Positions 7,911-13,234 of a DNA stretch of 38,808 nucleotides are shown here, piece after piece. A program made the translations under genes and the position numbers. The stretch lies in the IMG/VR virus record IMGVR_UViG_3300045051_000613, positions 1-38,808 of that record; one strand, written 5' to 3'. Positions within the stretch are counted from its first letter, which is position 1. Every line of letters begins with the position of its first letter. The DNA comes from a virus. The notes beneath the pieces are model-generated. The model was given only the letters and a program-made list of their open reading frames with translations. It had not been told where the DNA came from and ran no database searches.

Positions 7911-8568
7911 ACGTCCGGCGCGTTTTGAGCGCGACGAAAGACACGAAGAAACCTGTGTCAATTTTTTGACTGACAACCGCACAAAAACGTGCTAGCCTAG
8001 CGCCCAGCGCGATGTAAAGACCCTTCTCACTAGATCCAGATCTTAAGAGTACTAAGGCGAGGTGGGCGTATGGGCTCACCTCGACGCCTCCACCCCCCGG
8101 GCATTCGCGCAGAGCGCGAACACCAGCGCCCCTCGCGCTGGCGAACGCGTGAGTGAGCCTCGACGCGGGGCCGCGCGTATCCGTTCCGAACGCTCTACGC
8201 TCTTTCCGTTCCGTTCCGTGACCATTTCAAAAAAAAAGGCACCCCCTCCCCTCCATTTGGGATGCCAATGAAGCGTCCGCCCACAGGCGGCACGCGTGCA
8301 TCAGCATCCCAACGAGAGCGCGAACGCGTTCACGCGTGAGCACACAAGACGACGCGCTAAAGCGCGTTGTCTGTCACACACCCTCGCTAGCCCCAGCCAT
8401 GGCGGTGGGGGCCCTGGCCGGCGGCCGTCCGCCGGGTAGGGCGGGCAGGGTGCGCCGTGCCCGGAGAGTCCTACTCTGCGAAGAACTCAAAATTTTCCGT
8501 GGGTCTACCCTGCTCTACTCTCGCAAGGTCTGATAATGGCCGTTAGGTTCACACACGTGAACCCTCAA
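7911..8568. other. Hairpin-rich non-coding region, about 660 bp
   Basis: No convincing gene lies here on either strand, yet several inverted repeats do. AGGCGAGGTG at 8055 faces CACCTCG(A)CGCCT ending at 8089. TTCGCGC/GCGCGAA pair at 8104-8120, CCAGCGC/GCGCTGG at 8123-8141, CCGCC/GGCGG at 8277-8290, GACGACGCGC/GCGCGTTGTC at 8348-8371 (one G-T pair) and GGTTCAC/GTGAACC at 8546-8563. An operator-like site sits at the upstream edge. It could be a packaging site, since it adjoins the small terminase gene, a replication origin, or a structured RNA. The sequence alone does not decide. Confidence 0.5.
7956..7971 (+). promoter_or_regulatory. Operator-like site overlapping a -35-like box
   Basis: TGTCAA-TTTT-TTGACT matches the TGTCAA-N4-TTGACA sites at 261 and 6284 with one mismatch and equal spacing. 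Its right half resembles a -35 box, and a weak TGCTAG stretch follows about 20 bases on. It faces the hairpin-rich non-coding region, so any transcript from here would be non-coding at first. Confidence 0.45.
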
Positions 8569-8591
8569 GAACCCTTGCGCTACAAGGGTTC
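8569..8591 (-). terminator. Hairpin at the end of the small terminase gene
   Basis: GAACCCTTG and CAAGGGTTC form a perfect 9-bp stem with a 5-base loop. The stop codon of the small terminase gene lies in the loop. There is no clear T-tract on the minus strand, so termination may be partial; a role in RNA stability is equally possible. Confidence 0.5.
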
Positions 8592-9104
8592 GTCGTGGTT
8601 GGGCAGGCTGAGCGTAGCGTTATGGGTAGGTTGTGAGGCTACTTTCGCCTCGATACTCTGTGGACTTGGGCTGATACTCACGTCTCCCGAACCAACGACG
8701 ACAGTAATACCCTGTGCTTGCGGGTCTGGTGCAACTACGCCTACGGCTATGAGTGCATCTCGCATCGGACGATGCTCGCCACGTTTGACAGCGACTGCAA
8801 ACGACCTCACCCAATCCTCTGCAGCCTTGAAGGAGTTTGCTCTGAGCACGTCGAGCGCGTGAGCGGTCGTGGGTTTGTGCTGGGCGATGATGTTGCACAC
8901 GGATTGCTGGGTAATGCCGACGATGCGAGCGATTTCGCGTTGGGTGACGCCTTGGTGGTCGAGGTCAAGGATTCGAATCTTCTCGCTGATGCTGGTTTTC
9001 TTGCCAGCTGGCCGTTTGCGACCGTTTGGGATGTGGTCGGCAGCTGGGGCAGGTTCGGCGGTCTGACAAGGTTCATCAGCCATGTTCCGGCATTTTACGC
9101 TCAT
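8580..9104 (-). CDS. terS: Probable terminase small subunit (helix-turn-helix)
   Basis: 174 residues. After a Pro/Ala start and a basic patch (GRKRPAGKKTS), residues from about 36 give a helix-turn-helix: ISEKIRILDLDHQGVTQREI followed by ARIVGITQQSVCNII. The helical middle (AEDWVRSFAVAVKRGEHRPMRDAL) and the strand GITVVVG resemble HTH-type small terminase subunits, which recognise the packaging site and load the large subunit. A DNA-binding regulator is the main alternative. ATG 9104 and ATG 9083 are both possible starts; neither has a strong ribosome site. It is separated from the large subunit by an opposing six-gene cassette and hairpin-rich DNA that may hold the packaging site. Confidence 0.6.
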   Translation of the reverse strand: MSVKCRNMADEPCQTAEPAPAADHIPNGRKRPAGKKTSISEKIRILDLDHQGVTQREIARIVGITQQSVCNIIAQHKPTTAHALDVLRANSFKAAEDWVRSFAVAVKRGEHRPMRDALIAVGVVAPDPQAQGITVVVGSGDVSISPSPQSIEAKVASQPTHNATLSLPNHDEPL

Positions 9105-9137
9105 CGTGCGTTTTTTTGCATGTCGTGTTCAAACCCC

Positions 9138-9167
9138 TTGACATACTACACACGTTGTGTGTAAGAT
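9138..9167 (+). promoter_or_regulatory. Promoter with palindromic operator between -35 and -10
   Basis: TTGACA (9138-9143) and TAAGAT (9162-9167) are separated by 18 bases, close to the housekeeping sigma consensus. The spacer holds an inverted repeat, TACACAC-GTT-GTGTGTA (9147-9163), which ends at the -10, so a bound dimer would block polymerase. It reads into the plus-strand genes starting at 9233. The regulator is unknown; the repeat differs from the TGTCAA-type operators. Confidence 0.65.
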
Positions 9168-9232
9168 GTCTTGGTGATGTTCGGGAGTGGCTGGACATCA
9201 CACACGCCTCTGATGGGGCAGGAGTAAGAGCA

Positions 9233-9553
9233 ATGAGCACCAAGAAGGTAAACCCAGCACGGCAGGCCTTGACGAACGCGGTCAATCGAGCGATTGAGAA
9301 TGGCGCGCCTGTGTATGTCGAACAGGCAGCGACGAACCCTGACACAGTGATCCACGTTTTCAGGACGTTTGCCGGCATTGCGCCGGACACATCAGATCAA
9401 CCGGTCTGTGGTGCGACGTTGACGCGCGCGTATGACTGGCCAGCGGACAGAACGCCACGGCCGAAGTGTGCGGCATGCGCGCGCATTTTGCAGGCGCATC
9501 GTGATGCGATTCTCGCGCGCGCGGCTGCGCGTATTGCGGCCGAACGCCTCTAG
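9233..9553 (+). CDS. Small protein with Cys/CxxC motif, first gene of the 9.2-11.7 kb run
   Basis: 106 residues, beginning MSTKKVNPARQALTNAVNRA. An AGGAG ribosome site lies about eight bases before the ATG at 9233. The N-terminal helix is basic, the middle is beta-like (VYVEQAATNPDTVIHVFRTF), and the C-terminal part has VCGA and, 24 residues on, KCAACARIL before a long Ala/Arg helix. The cysteines may bind zinc. It lies downstream of the operator-containing promoter at 9138-9167, so it is likely expressed early or on derepression. No named family is recognised. Confidence 0.7.
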   Translation: MSTKKVNPARQALTNAVNRAIENGAPVYVEQAATNPDTVIHVFRTFAGIAPDTSDQPVCGATLTRAYDWPADRTPRPKCAACARILQAHRDAILARAAARIAAERL

Positions 9554-9565
9554 AACGGTGAGTCA

Positions 9566-9591
9566 CTCACGAGCCTCTGCGGGCTCGTGAG
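9566..9591 (+). terminator. Perfect 10-bp hairpin after the 9233-9553 gene
   Basis: CTCACGAGCC and GGCTCGTGAG form a 10-bp stem with a 6-base loop (TCTGCG), 12 bases after the stop codon. No U-tract follows. It could end or attenuate transcription, or stabilise the 3' end of the first transcript segment. Confidence 0.5.
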
Positions 9592-9681
9592 CGTAACCCG
9601 CACGGCCTGGTGACAAGCCCGGGCACATTTCGAGGGTTCCTACGCTCGGGGGTTTTCCGGGCAAAACACGGAGTTGAACAC

Positions 9682-9909
9682 ATGCCGAACACGAGAAGGA
9701 AAGACTTGGGTTTTGAGGCGTTCACCGGTCAGCCGCTCGCAGGCGGGCCACGGTGCTATCGGATCGTCCGGTTCTATCGGGACGGGCGGAAGGCGCGCAC
9801 GATGAAAACGGGACTGAGCCTCGGTGAGGCCCAGGCCCACTGCAAACGCGAGGACACGCACGGGGACGGCTGGTTCGACGGCTACGACACGATGCGAGGT
9901 GTTCGGTAA
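9682..9909 (+). CDS. Small phage protein with GEAQAHC/DGWFDGYD pattern
   Basis: 75 residues. The ATG at 9682 follows a GGAG site by eight bases. The pattern is YRIVRFYRDGRKARTMKTGL, then LGEAQAHCKREDT and GDGWFDGYD. Proteins of this compact shape (two strands, a short helix ending in H-C, then an acidic aromatic end) are frequent in phages of GC-rich hosts, but their function is not known to me. The stop overlaps the next start (TAATG). Confidence 0.75.
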   Translation: MPNTRRKDLGFEAFTGQPLAGGPRCYRIVRFYRDGRKARTMKTGLSLGEAQAHCKREDTHGDGWFDGYDTMRGVR

Positions 9910-10073
9910 TGGCGCGCACGGACATCGACAAGAGCGTGATGGACGACGCACGGCGCATGTTGGAGTCAGCCGCGCGTCATCTCAGAACGGCTGCAACCTT
10001 CCCAGACGATCGCGATCGTCGCCTCAATGAGGCGATCGCCAACATTCACGCTGCGCTCGCGCGGCTCGAATAG
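9909..10073 (+). CDS. Small helical protein, 54 residues
   Basis: The frame starts at the ATG overlapping the previous stop (TAATG) and encodes MARTDIDKSVMDDARRMLES, then more helix, ending IHAALARLE. Its length, coupling to the upstream gene and clear amphipathic helix pattern support a real gene. No function is visible. Confidence 0.6.
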   Translation: MARTDIDKSVMDDARRMLESAARHLRTAATFPDDRDRRLNEAIANIHAALARLE

Positions 10074-10086
10074 AAAGGGTGACGGG

Positions 10087-10108
10087 CAGCGGGCCATCGG
10101 GCCCGCTG
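10087..10108 (+). terminator. 9-bp GC-rich hairpin after the 9909-10073 gene
   Basis: CAGCGGGCC and GGCCCGCTG pair around a 4-base loop (ATCG), 14 bases after the stop codon and followed by TTAAC. It is a candidate intrinsic terminator or attenuator; the T-tract is only two bases. Confidence 0.5.
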
Positions 10109-10188
10109 TTAACCCCCGCGCTTGGGTCCGAACGCCTGAGCACAGTACGCCTCCCAGGGGTTTCAAGTGGGGCAGTGAAGGAACGTCA

Positions 10189-10560
10189 GTGCAGAACACG
10201 TACACGCCCGAGTGGGCACGCGAACACAATCCGACAACGGGCATGAGCGAAACGGCGCTCATTGCCTACTACAAAGCACACAGTCTCGCCGGCGATGCGC
10301 TCTTCGCGCTTCGGCCCGGGACCCAGACGCCGCAAGTCATTCTCAACGGCTGGATGTGGATCTTGAACGAACTGGCCACGCGCAAGAATGGCAAGGCCAC
10401 GCCTGCGCTCAAGGCCGAAGGGAAGCGCCTGCGGACGCTGACCCGCGAATGGCTGGCCAGCCAACCGCACGGCCCGTCAGAGGTGCGAGAGCAGTACTAC
10501 GGCCCGCGCACCAACTTCGCGCGTCCGACGCCGTTCGGTGACGAAAGTGAGGCCGCGTAA
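10189..10560 (+). CDS. Unknown 123-residue protein, GTG start
   Basis: The GTG at 10189 follows AAGGA by eight bases; the longer frame upstream runs through the hairpin leader and is rejected. The product begins with VQNTYTPEWAREHNPTTGMS. It has a helical middle (ALIAYYKAHSLAGDALFAL and LNGWMWILNELATRKNGK) and a basic C-terminal helix. No motif is diagnostic. The stop overlaps the next start (TAATG), so the two are coupled. Confidence 0.65.
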   Translation: MQNTYTPEWAREHNPTTGMSETALIAYYKAHSLAGDALFALRPGTQTPQVILNGWMWILNELATRKNGKATPALKAEGKRLRTLTREWLASQPHGPSEVREQYYGPRTNFARPTPFGDESEAA

Positions 10561-10811
10561 TGGCGAATACCTCGCTCTCGCGCGTGACTCTCTTTCGTGG
10601 GCCCGTCTCGTGGATGATCGACCTGCGCGACGATGCCACGGCGGCCGAAACCCTCGACTTGTTCGGCTCCACGATTCTGCCCTTGCCGTACACGCTCGCG
10701 GCCTCGCTCGATCGCGTGGTGCTGGGGCTCCGGCGTCAGCATCCGGCGATTGTGATTCGGTTCGCCGAACGCGCCGAACGTCACGTGCAGATGATGGGCG
10801 GTGCGCGATGA
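10560..10811 (+). CDS. Small alpha/beta protein, unknown
   Basis: 83 residues, beginning MANTSLSRVTLFRGPVSWMI. Strands (SRVTLFRG, SWMIDLRD, AIVIRFAERAERHVQMM) alternate with a helix rich in Ala and Leu (ETLDLFGSTILPLPYTLAA). It is coupled to genes on both sides by four-base or smaller overlaps. I do not recognise a family. Confidence 0.65.
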   Translation: MANTSLSRVTLFRGPVSWMIDLRDDATAAETLDLFGSTILPLPYTLAASLDRVVLGLRRQHPAIVIRFAERAERHVQMMGGAR

Positions 10812-11008
10812 GCCCCGCCACCAAGGAAGAAGCAACCGCCCTGATCGCTCGCCTCCATGAAGAGGAACGCCTCCGTAAACAAGCAAACGACATGGACATG
10901 GCCACTGACGCTGCGCTTGGACTCGTCAGTTTCGTTTTTTGGTCCTGCTGCCTCGTCGGCGCTCTCTACGGACTCGTGAAGTTCATCAAATGGGCCTGGG
11001 AGTCTTGA
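10808..11008 (+). CDS. Small single-span membrane protein
   Basis: 66 residues. The N-terminal 30 residues are charged and helical (KEEATALIARLHEEERLRKQ). Residues about 33-60 form one hydrophobic span (ALGLVSFVFWSCCLVGALYG) followed by a basic, aromatic end (KFIKWAWES). This suggests a cytoplasmic helix anchored by one transmembrane segment. The ATG at 10808 overlaps the upstream stop (ATGA). A role in superinfection exclusion or as a lysis accessory is possible but not shown. Confidence 0.65.
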   Translation: MSPATKEEATALIARLHEEERLRKQANDMDMATDAALGLVSFVFWSCCLVGALYGLVKFIKWAWES

Positions 11009-11044
11009 AGAGTCAGTTAACAGCCCGCTGTGAGTACGACCCGC

Positions 11045-11068
11045 GCCCCAGGGGTTCTGGGGCATTTT
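11045..11068 (+). terminator. Terminator-like hairpin with short T-tract
   Basis: GCCCCAG and CTGGGGC form a 7-bp stem with loop GGGTT, followed by ATTTT. It lies 36 bases after the membrane-protein gene and before the GTG start at 11086, the usual place for an attenuating terminator. Confidence 0.6.
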
Positions 11069-11085
11069 CCATTTGAGGAGACACT

Positions 11086-11379
11086 GTGACCAATCATCCA
11101 AACCGAGGGCCAAACCCCAATAGACCAGGCCGTACGCCACGGCCCGAGGAAGTCATCGCGCTTCGCGCCAAGCTCGGGTTGACACAAACGCAAGCCGGGA
11201 AAGTCATTCACGCATCCTTGCGCGCGTGGCAAGAGTGGGAGTCCGGCGGCCGAAGGATGCACCCGGCATTCTGGGAATTGTTCCGCAAGAAAACGCGCGC
11301 GTCATTGCTGGCGGCCGCGCCAGACGGGCCGCCTGTGGCACCGGTACCGCCTCCGGCCGAAGGAGGCGAACCCGAATGA
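11086..11379 (+). CDS. Helix-turn-helix regulator (XRE-like)
   Basis: 97 residues; GTG start at 11086 with GAGGAG seven bases upstream. After a Pro/Arg-rich N-terminus, residues about 22-60 form a helix-turn-helix: EEVIALRAKLGLTQTQAGKV followed by IHASLRAWQEWESGGRRMHP. The Trp-containing recognition region (L-R-A-W-Q-E-W-E-S-G) and short length match small phage and plasmid XRE-type regulators. The Pro-rich tail (PVAPVPPPAEGGEPE) is probably disordered. It may control this gene run. The stop overlaps the next start. Confidence 0.75.
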   Translation: MTNHPNRGPNPNRPGRTPRPEEVIALRAKLGLTQTQAGKVIHASLRAWQEWESGGRRMHPAFWELFRKKTRASLLAAAPDGPPVAPVPPPAEGGEPE

Positions 11380-11684
11380 GCCGCTATCCCAGAATCACGC
11401 GCGTGCACGACCATGAACGCGAGGAACGGCGGTATATGGTGGACGAGGGCGGGCCAGAACTGACCGGGCCCAGTTTTCTCACCCGGGCCGAATGCGCCGT
11501 CTATCTCGAAGAGGTCCGCGCCAGGATGCCGCCGAAGGCACCGAAAGCACCGAAGCCGGTACGCCGCTATTGCGACGTCTGCGGCGTGTGCCTGCGCCTC
11601 GAATGGGTGCCCGCCACCTGTCGCAAGTGCGGGGGCGTGGGGCCCGTGTGGAAGCGCCCAGTAAAGGCCACAGAGGCCGCGTAG
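11376..11684 (+). CDS. Zinc-ribbon-like protein
   Basis: 102 residues, beginning MSRYPRITRVHDHEREERRY. The N-terminal half is a charged alpha/beta stretch, then a Pro/Lys linker (PPKAPKAPKAPKPVRR), and the C-terminus carries YCDVCGVCLRLEWVPATCRK with a further Cys: two CxxC pairs typical of a zinc ribbon. The likely role is nucleic-acid or protein binding. It is coupled to the HTH gene by a four-base overlap and is the last gene of this plus-strand run. Confidence 0.65.
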   Translation: MSRYPRITRVHDHEREERRYMVDEGGPELTGPSFLTRAECAVYLEEVRARMPPKAPKAPKPVRRYCDVCGVCLRLEWVPATCRKCGGVGPVWKRPVKATEAA

Positions 11685-11711
11685 AGGCCTGCGTGAGGGC
11701 CCGTCAGAGGT

Positions 11712-11903
11712 TTACCCCTTTGGCGGGCCATCGTCGCGTACGAAGGCTTTATATTCCTTCCAGAGGTCGGGGAACGCCGCGCGCAAGCGGGCGTAGTTCT
11801 CTGCATCGGCCCGCATGGCGGCCTTGCCCAGGGCTTGGACGAAACTGCCGCCATATCGAAGCATCGCATCGAGGATGGGCCAGTCGTCCGTCTGCGTGCT
11901 CAC
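11712..11903 (-). CDS. Small helical protein, minus strand, unknown
   Basis: 63 residues from a GTG start at 11903 that overlaps the stop of the upstream gene (GTGA). The product (start VSTQTDDWPILDAMLRYGGS) is mostly helical and ends in a charged tail. Longer frames upstream are off-frame readings of the zinc-finger gene. Coupling to that gene is the main support. Confidence 0.6.
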   Translation of the reverse strand: MSTQTDDWPILDAMLRYGGSFVQALGKAAMRADAENYARLRAAFPDLWKEYKAFVRDDGPPKG

Positions 11904-12103
11904 GGCTCGGGCTCGGTCGCGATGGCCTCGAAGCACGCCTCGCACAACCCGCTGATGCGGTATTCCTTCCGCCCGAGGTCGGTCTTGAATTCCGGCGGCT
12001 GTTTGCACGCGAGACAGACGCCGGCCGCGTGGGCCTCGTCGATCGTCATCCCGTGCGCCTCGGTCGCGGTCAGATCCTGAAATTGGCGAAGACTCAATCC
12101 CAT
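11900..12103 (-). CDS. Small zinc-finger-like protein
   Basis: 67 residues from ATG 12103, which has GGGAGG four bases upstream; a TTG twelve bases earlier is less likely. The product begins MGLSLRQFQDLTATEAHGMT and contains VCLACKQPPEF and, 20 residues later, LCEACFE: two CxxC pairs in the spacing of a treble-clef or ribbon zinc site. It is divergent from the Uma2 gene at 12145, with about 40 bases between them, so they may share a control region. Function unknown. Confidence 0.65.
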   Translation of the reverse strand: MGLSLRQFQDLTATEAHGMTIDEAHAAGVCLACKQPPEFKTDLGRKEYRISGLCEACFEAIATEPEP

Positions 12104-12144
12104 ATGGCCTCCCAATGCGTAGCCGAATAAAGTTCGGCGCTACA

Positions 12145-12741
12145 ATGCCCGATATGCCAATCATGACACCACAGCACGCGCGACAGATCCAGACCATGAC
12201 GTACCCGGAGTACCTCGCCGCCGAGGAGACGGCCGAGGTGAAGCACGAGTACTGGCAGGGCGAGGTCTGGGCCATGTCCGGCGGCACGATTGAGCACGGC
12301 GGGCTGGCAGCGGCCATCGGCGGCGAACTGCGGCAGGCGCTGGCAGCTGCGGAGAAGCCCTGTCGCGTCTACTCGTCGGATGTGCGCGTGCGCGTGGTCA
12401 AGACGGACGTCTCGATGTACCCGGACGTGAGCGTGGTCTGCGGGCCGGTGGTACGGGCGGCGGATGACTCGGAGGCGATCACCAACCCGATCCTGGTGGT
12501 CGAGGTGCTGTCGCCGTCGAGCGAAGCGTACGACAGAGGCGTCAAGTTTGAGCAGTACTGGCGGCTGCCGTCTCTGCAGGCGTACGTGCTGGTCTCGCAG
12601 ATCAAGCCGCTCGTGGAGGTCTACCGCCGCACGGTGACCGGCTGGGCCGTGCAGGAAGCCCGAGCGGGGGAGCAGGTGACGATCCCCGGGCTCGACGTCA
12701 CGCTCGACGTCGATGACGTGTACGCCAACCCGCTGGGATGA
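12145..12741 (+). CDS. Uma2-family (DUF820) PD-(D/E)XK endonuclease-like protein
   Basis: 198 residues. The Uma2 pattern is clear: MTYPEYLAAEETAEVKHEYW, GEVWAMSGGT, the helix AAAIGGELRQAL, the strand YSSDVRVRV, and the active-site run YPDVSVVCG with ILVVEVLSPSSEAYDRGVKF and YWRLPSLQAYVLV. Conserved Asp (PDVSV) and Glu (VVEVLS) fit the PD-(D/E)XK fold. Such proteins are abundant in Cyanobacteria, Acidobacteria, Chloroflexi and relatives; their biological role is poorly known. It lies between the small-gene run and attP, the usual place for genes carried for the lysogen. Starts at 12145, 12154 and 12166 are all possible. The stop overlaps the start of a 42-residue membrane peptide. Confidence 0.88.
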   Translation: MPDMPIMTPQHARQIQTMTYPEYLAAEETAEVKHEYWQGEVWAMSGGTIEHGGLAAAIGGELRQALAAAEKPCRVYSSDVRVRVVKTDVSMYPDVSVVCGPVVRAADDSEAITNPILVVEVLSPSSEAYDRGVKFEQYWRLPSLQAYVLVSQIKPLVEVYRRTVTGWAVQEARAGEQVTIPGLDVTLDVDDVYANPLG

Positions 12742-12866
12742 TCATGGTCTGGCGTCACGGCCGGCTGTGGATCTGGTGGCGCACCCGCCGCGCGTACCTC
12801 GCGCTCAACGCGATCGTCCTGGCCATCCTGCTCATCGTCCTGTGGGGCCTGGGACTGCTGCCGTGA
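12738..12866 (+). CDS. 42-residue membrane peptide coupled to the Uma2 gene
   Basis: The start (ATG 12738) overlaps the Uma2 stop as ATGA. The product begins MIMVWRHGRLWIWWRTRRAY, a very basic, Trp-rich stretch, and ends in one hydrophobic span (ALNAIVLAILLIVLWGLGLL). Positive residues before the span predict the N-terminus in the cytoplasm. The gene ends 17 bases before the first attP arm repeat. It could be a toxin-like or exclusion peptide expressed from the prophage; that is inference. Confidence 0.5.
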   Translation: MIMVWRHGRLWIWWRTRRAYLALNAIVLAILLIVLWGLGLLP

Positions 12867-12882
12867 GGGCTGAAAACAGCCG

Positions 12883-13185
12883 AAAGTTGCTACTCGACGA
12901 TCAAAAGTTGCTACACATCAAATCACTGAGCAATTTGAACGATTTTTCGCCCTCCTAAGGCGAATGTCGTCGGTTCGACTCCGACCGGGCGCACCACTTC
13001 AAACACTCAGCAAAACTGCAAAAACACTCAGCAATTCTCCCAATGTCAGGCCACAGCACGCTGTTCGGGCAGCGTACCAAGATGAGCCAGATTGAACCCG
13101 TTTGGGGCCATAAAGTTGCTAAAGTCGTGTTTTGAGGCCAAAACAGACGAATGGCCCAATGAATACGGGGGTAAACGAGTTGCTA
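12883..13185. other. attP region: tRNA-Arg(CCT) 3' fragment flanked by arm-type repeats
   Basis: This non-coding stretch adjoins the integrase gene. The core is a tRNA 3' half (12947-12996). Around it are repeats: AAAGTTGCTA at 12883-12892, 12904-12913 and 13112-13121, with AGTTGCTA at 13178-13185; AAACACTCAGCAA at 13001-13013 and 13022-13034, with a variant CACTGAGCAA at 12924-12933. The close pairs on both sides are each 21 bases apart, two helical turns. This matches an integrase attP with a core and arm-binding sites on both sides. Confidence 0.85.
12947..12996 (+). tRNA. Partial tRNA-Arg(CCT), 3' half, attP core (not a functional gene)
   Basis: The anticodon arm is TCGCC-CTCCTAA-GGCGA (12947-12963), with anticodon CCT at 12954-12956. 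A 5-base variable loop follows, then the T arm GTCGG-TTCGACT-CCGAC (12969-12985), the acceptor strand CGGGCGC, discriminator A and encoded CCA. The expected 5' acceptor strand GCGCCCG and a D arm are absent upstream, so this is only the 3' half. On integration it would restore the host tRNA gene. Confidence 0.9.
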
Positions 13186-13234
13186 GGCCCGTCAACCACA
13201 GAGCACCGCCCACACGGGGCGGGGGTCTGTCGCT

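Noticed and set aside
12947-12996. Complete tRNA-Arg gene
   Set aside because: No D arm or 5' acceptor strand (GCGCCCG) exists in the preceding 80 bases, so only the 3' half is present.
12883-13185. Direct repeats considered as a CRISPR array
   Set aside because: Repeats are only 10-13 bases, irregularly placed and of two types around a tRNA fragment beside an integrase; this is an attachment site.
13206-13222. CCGCCC/GGGCGG hairpin after the integrase as a terminator
   Set aside because: Only a 6-bp stem, no T-tract, and expected by chance in this GC-rich DNA.
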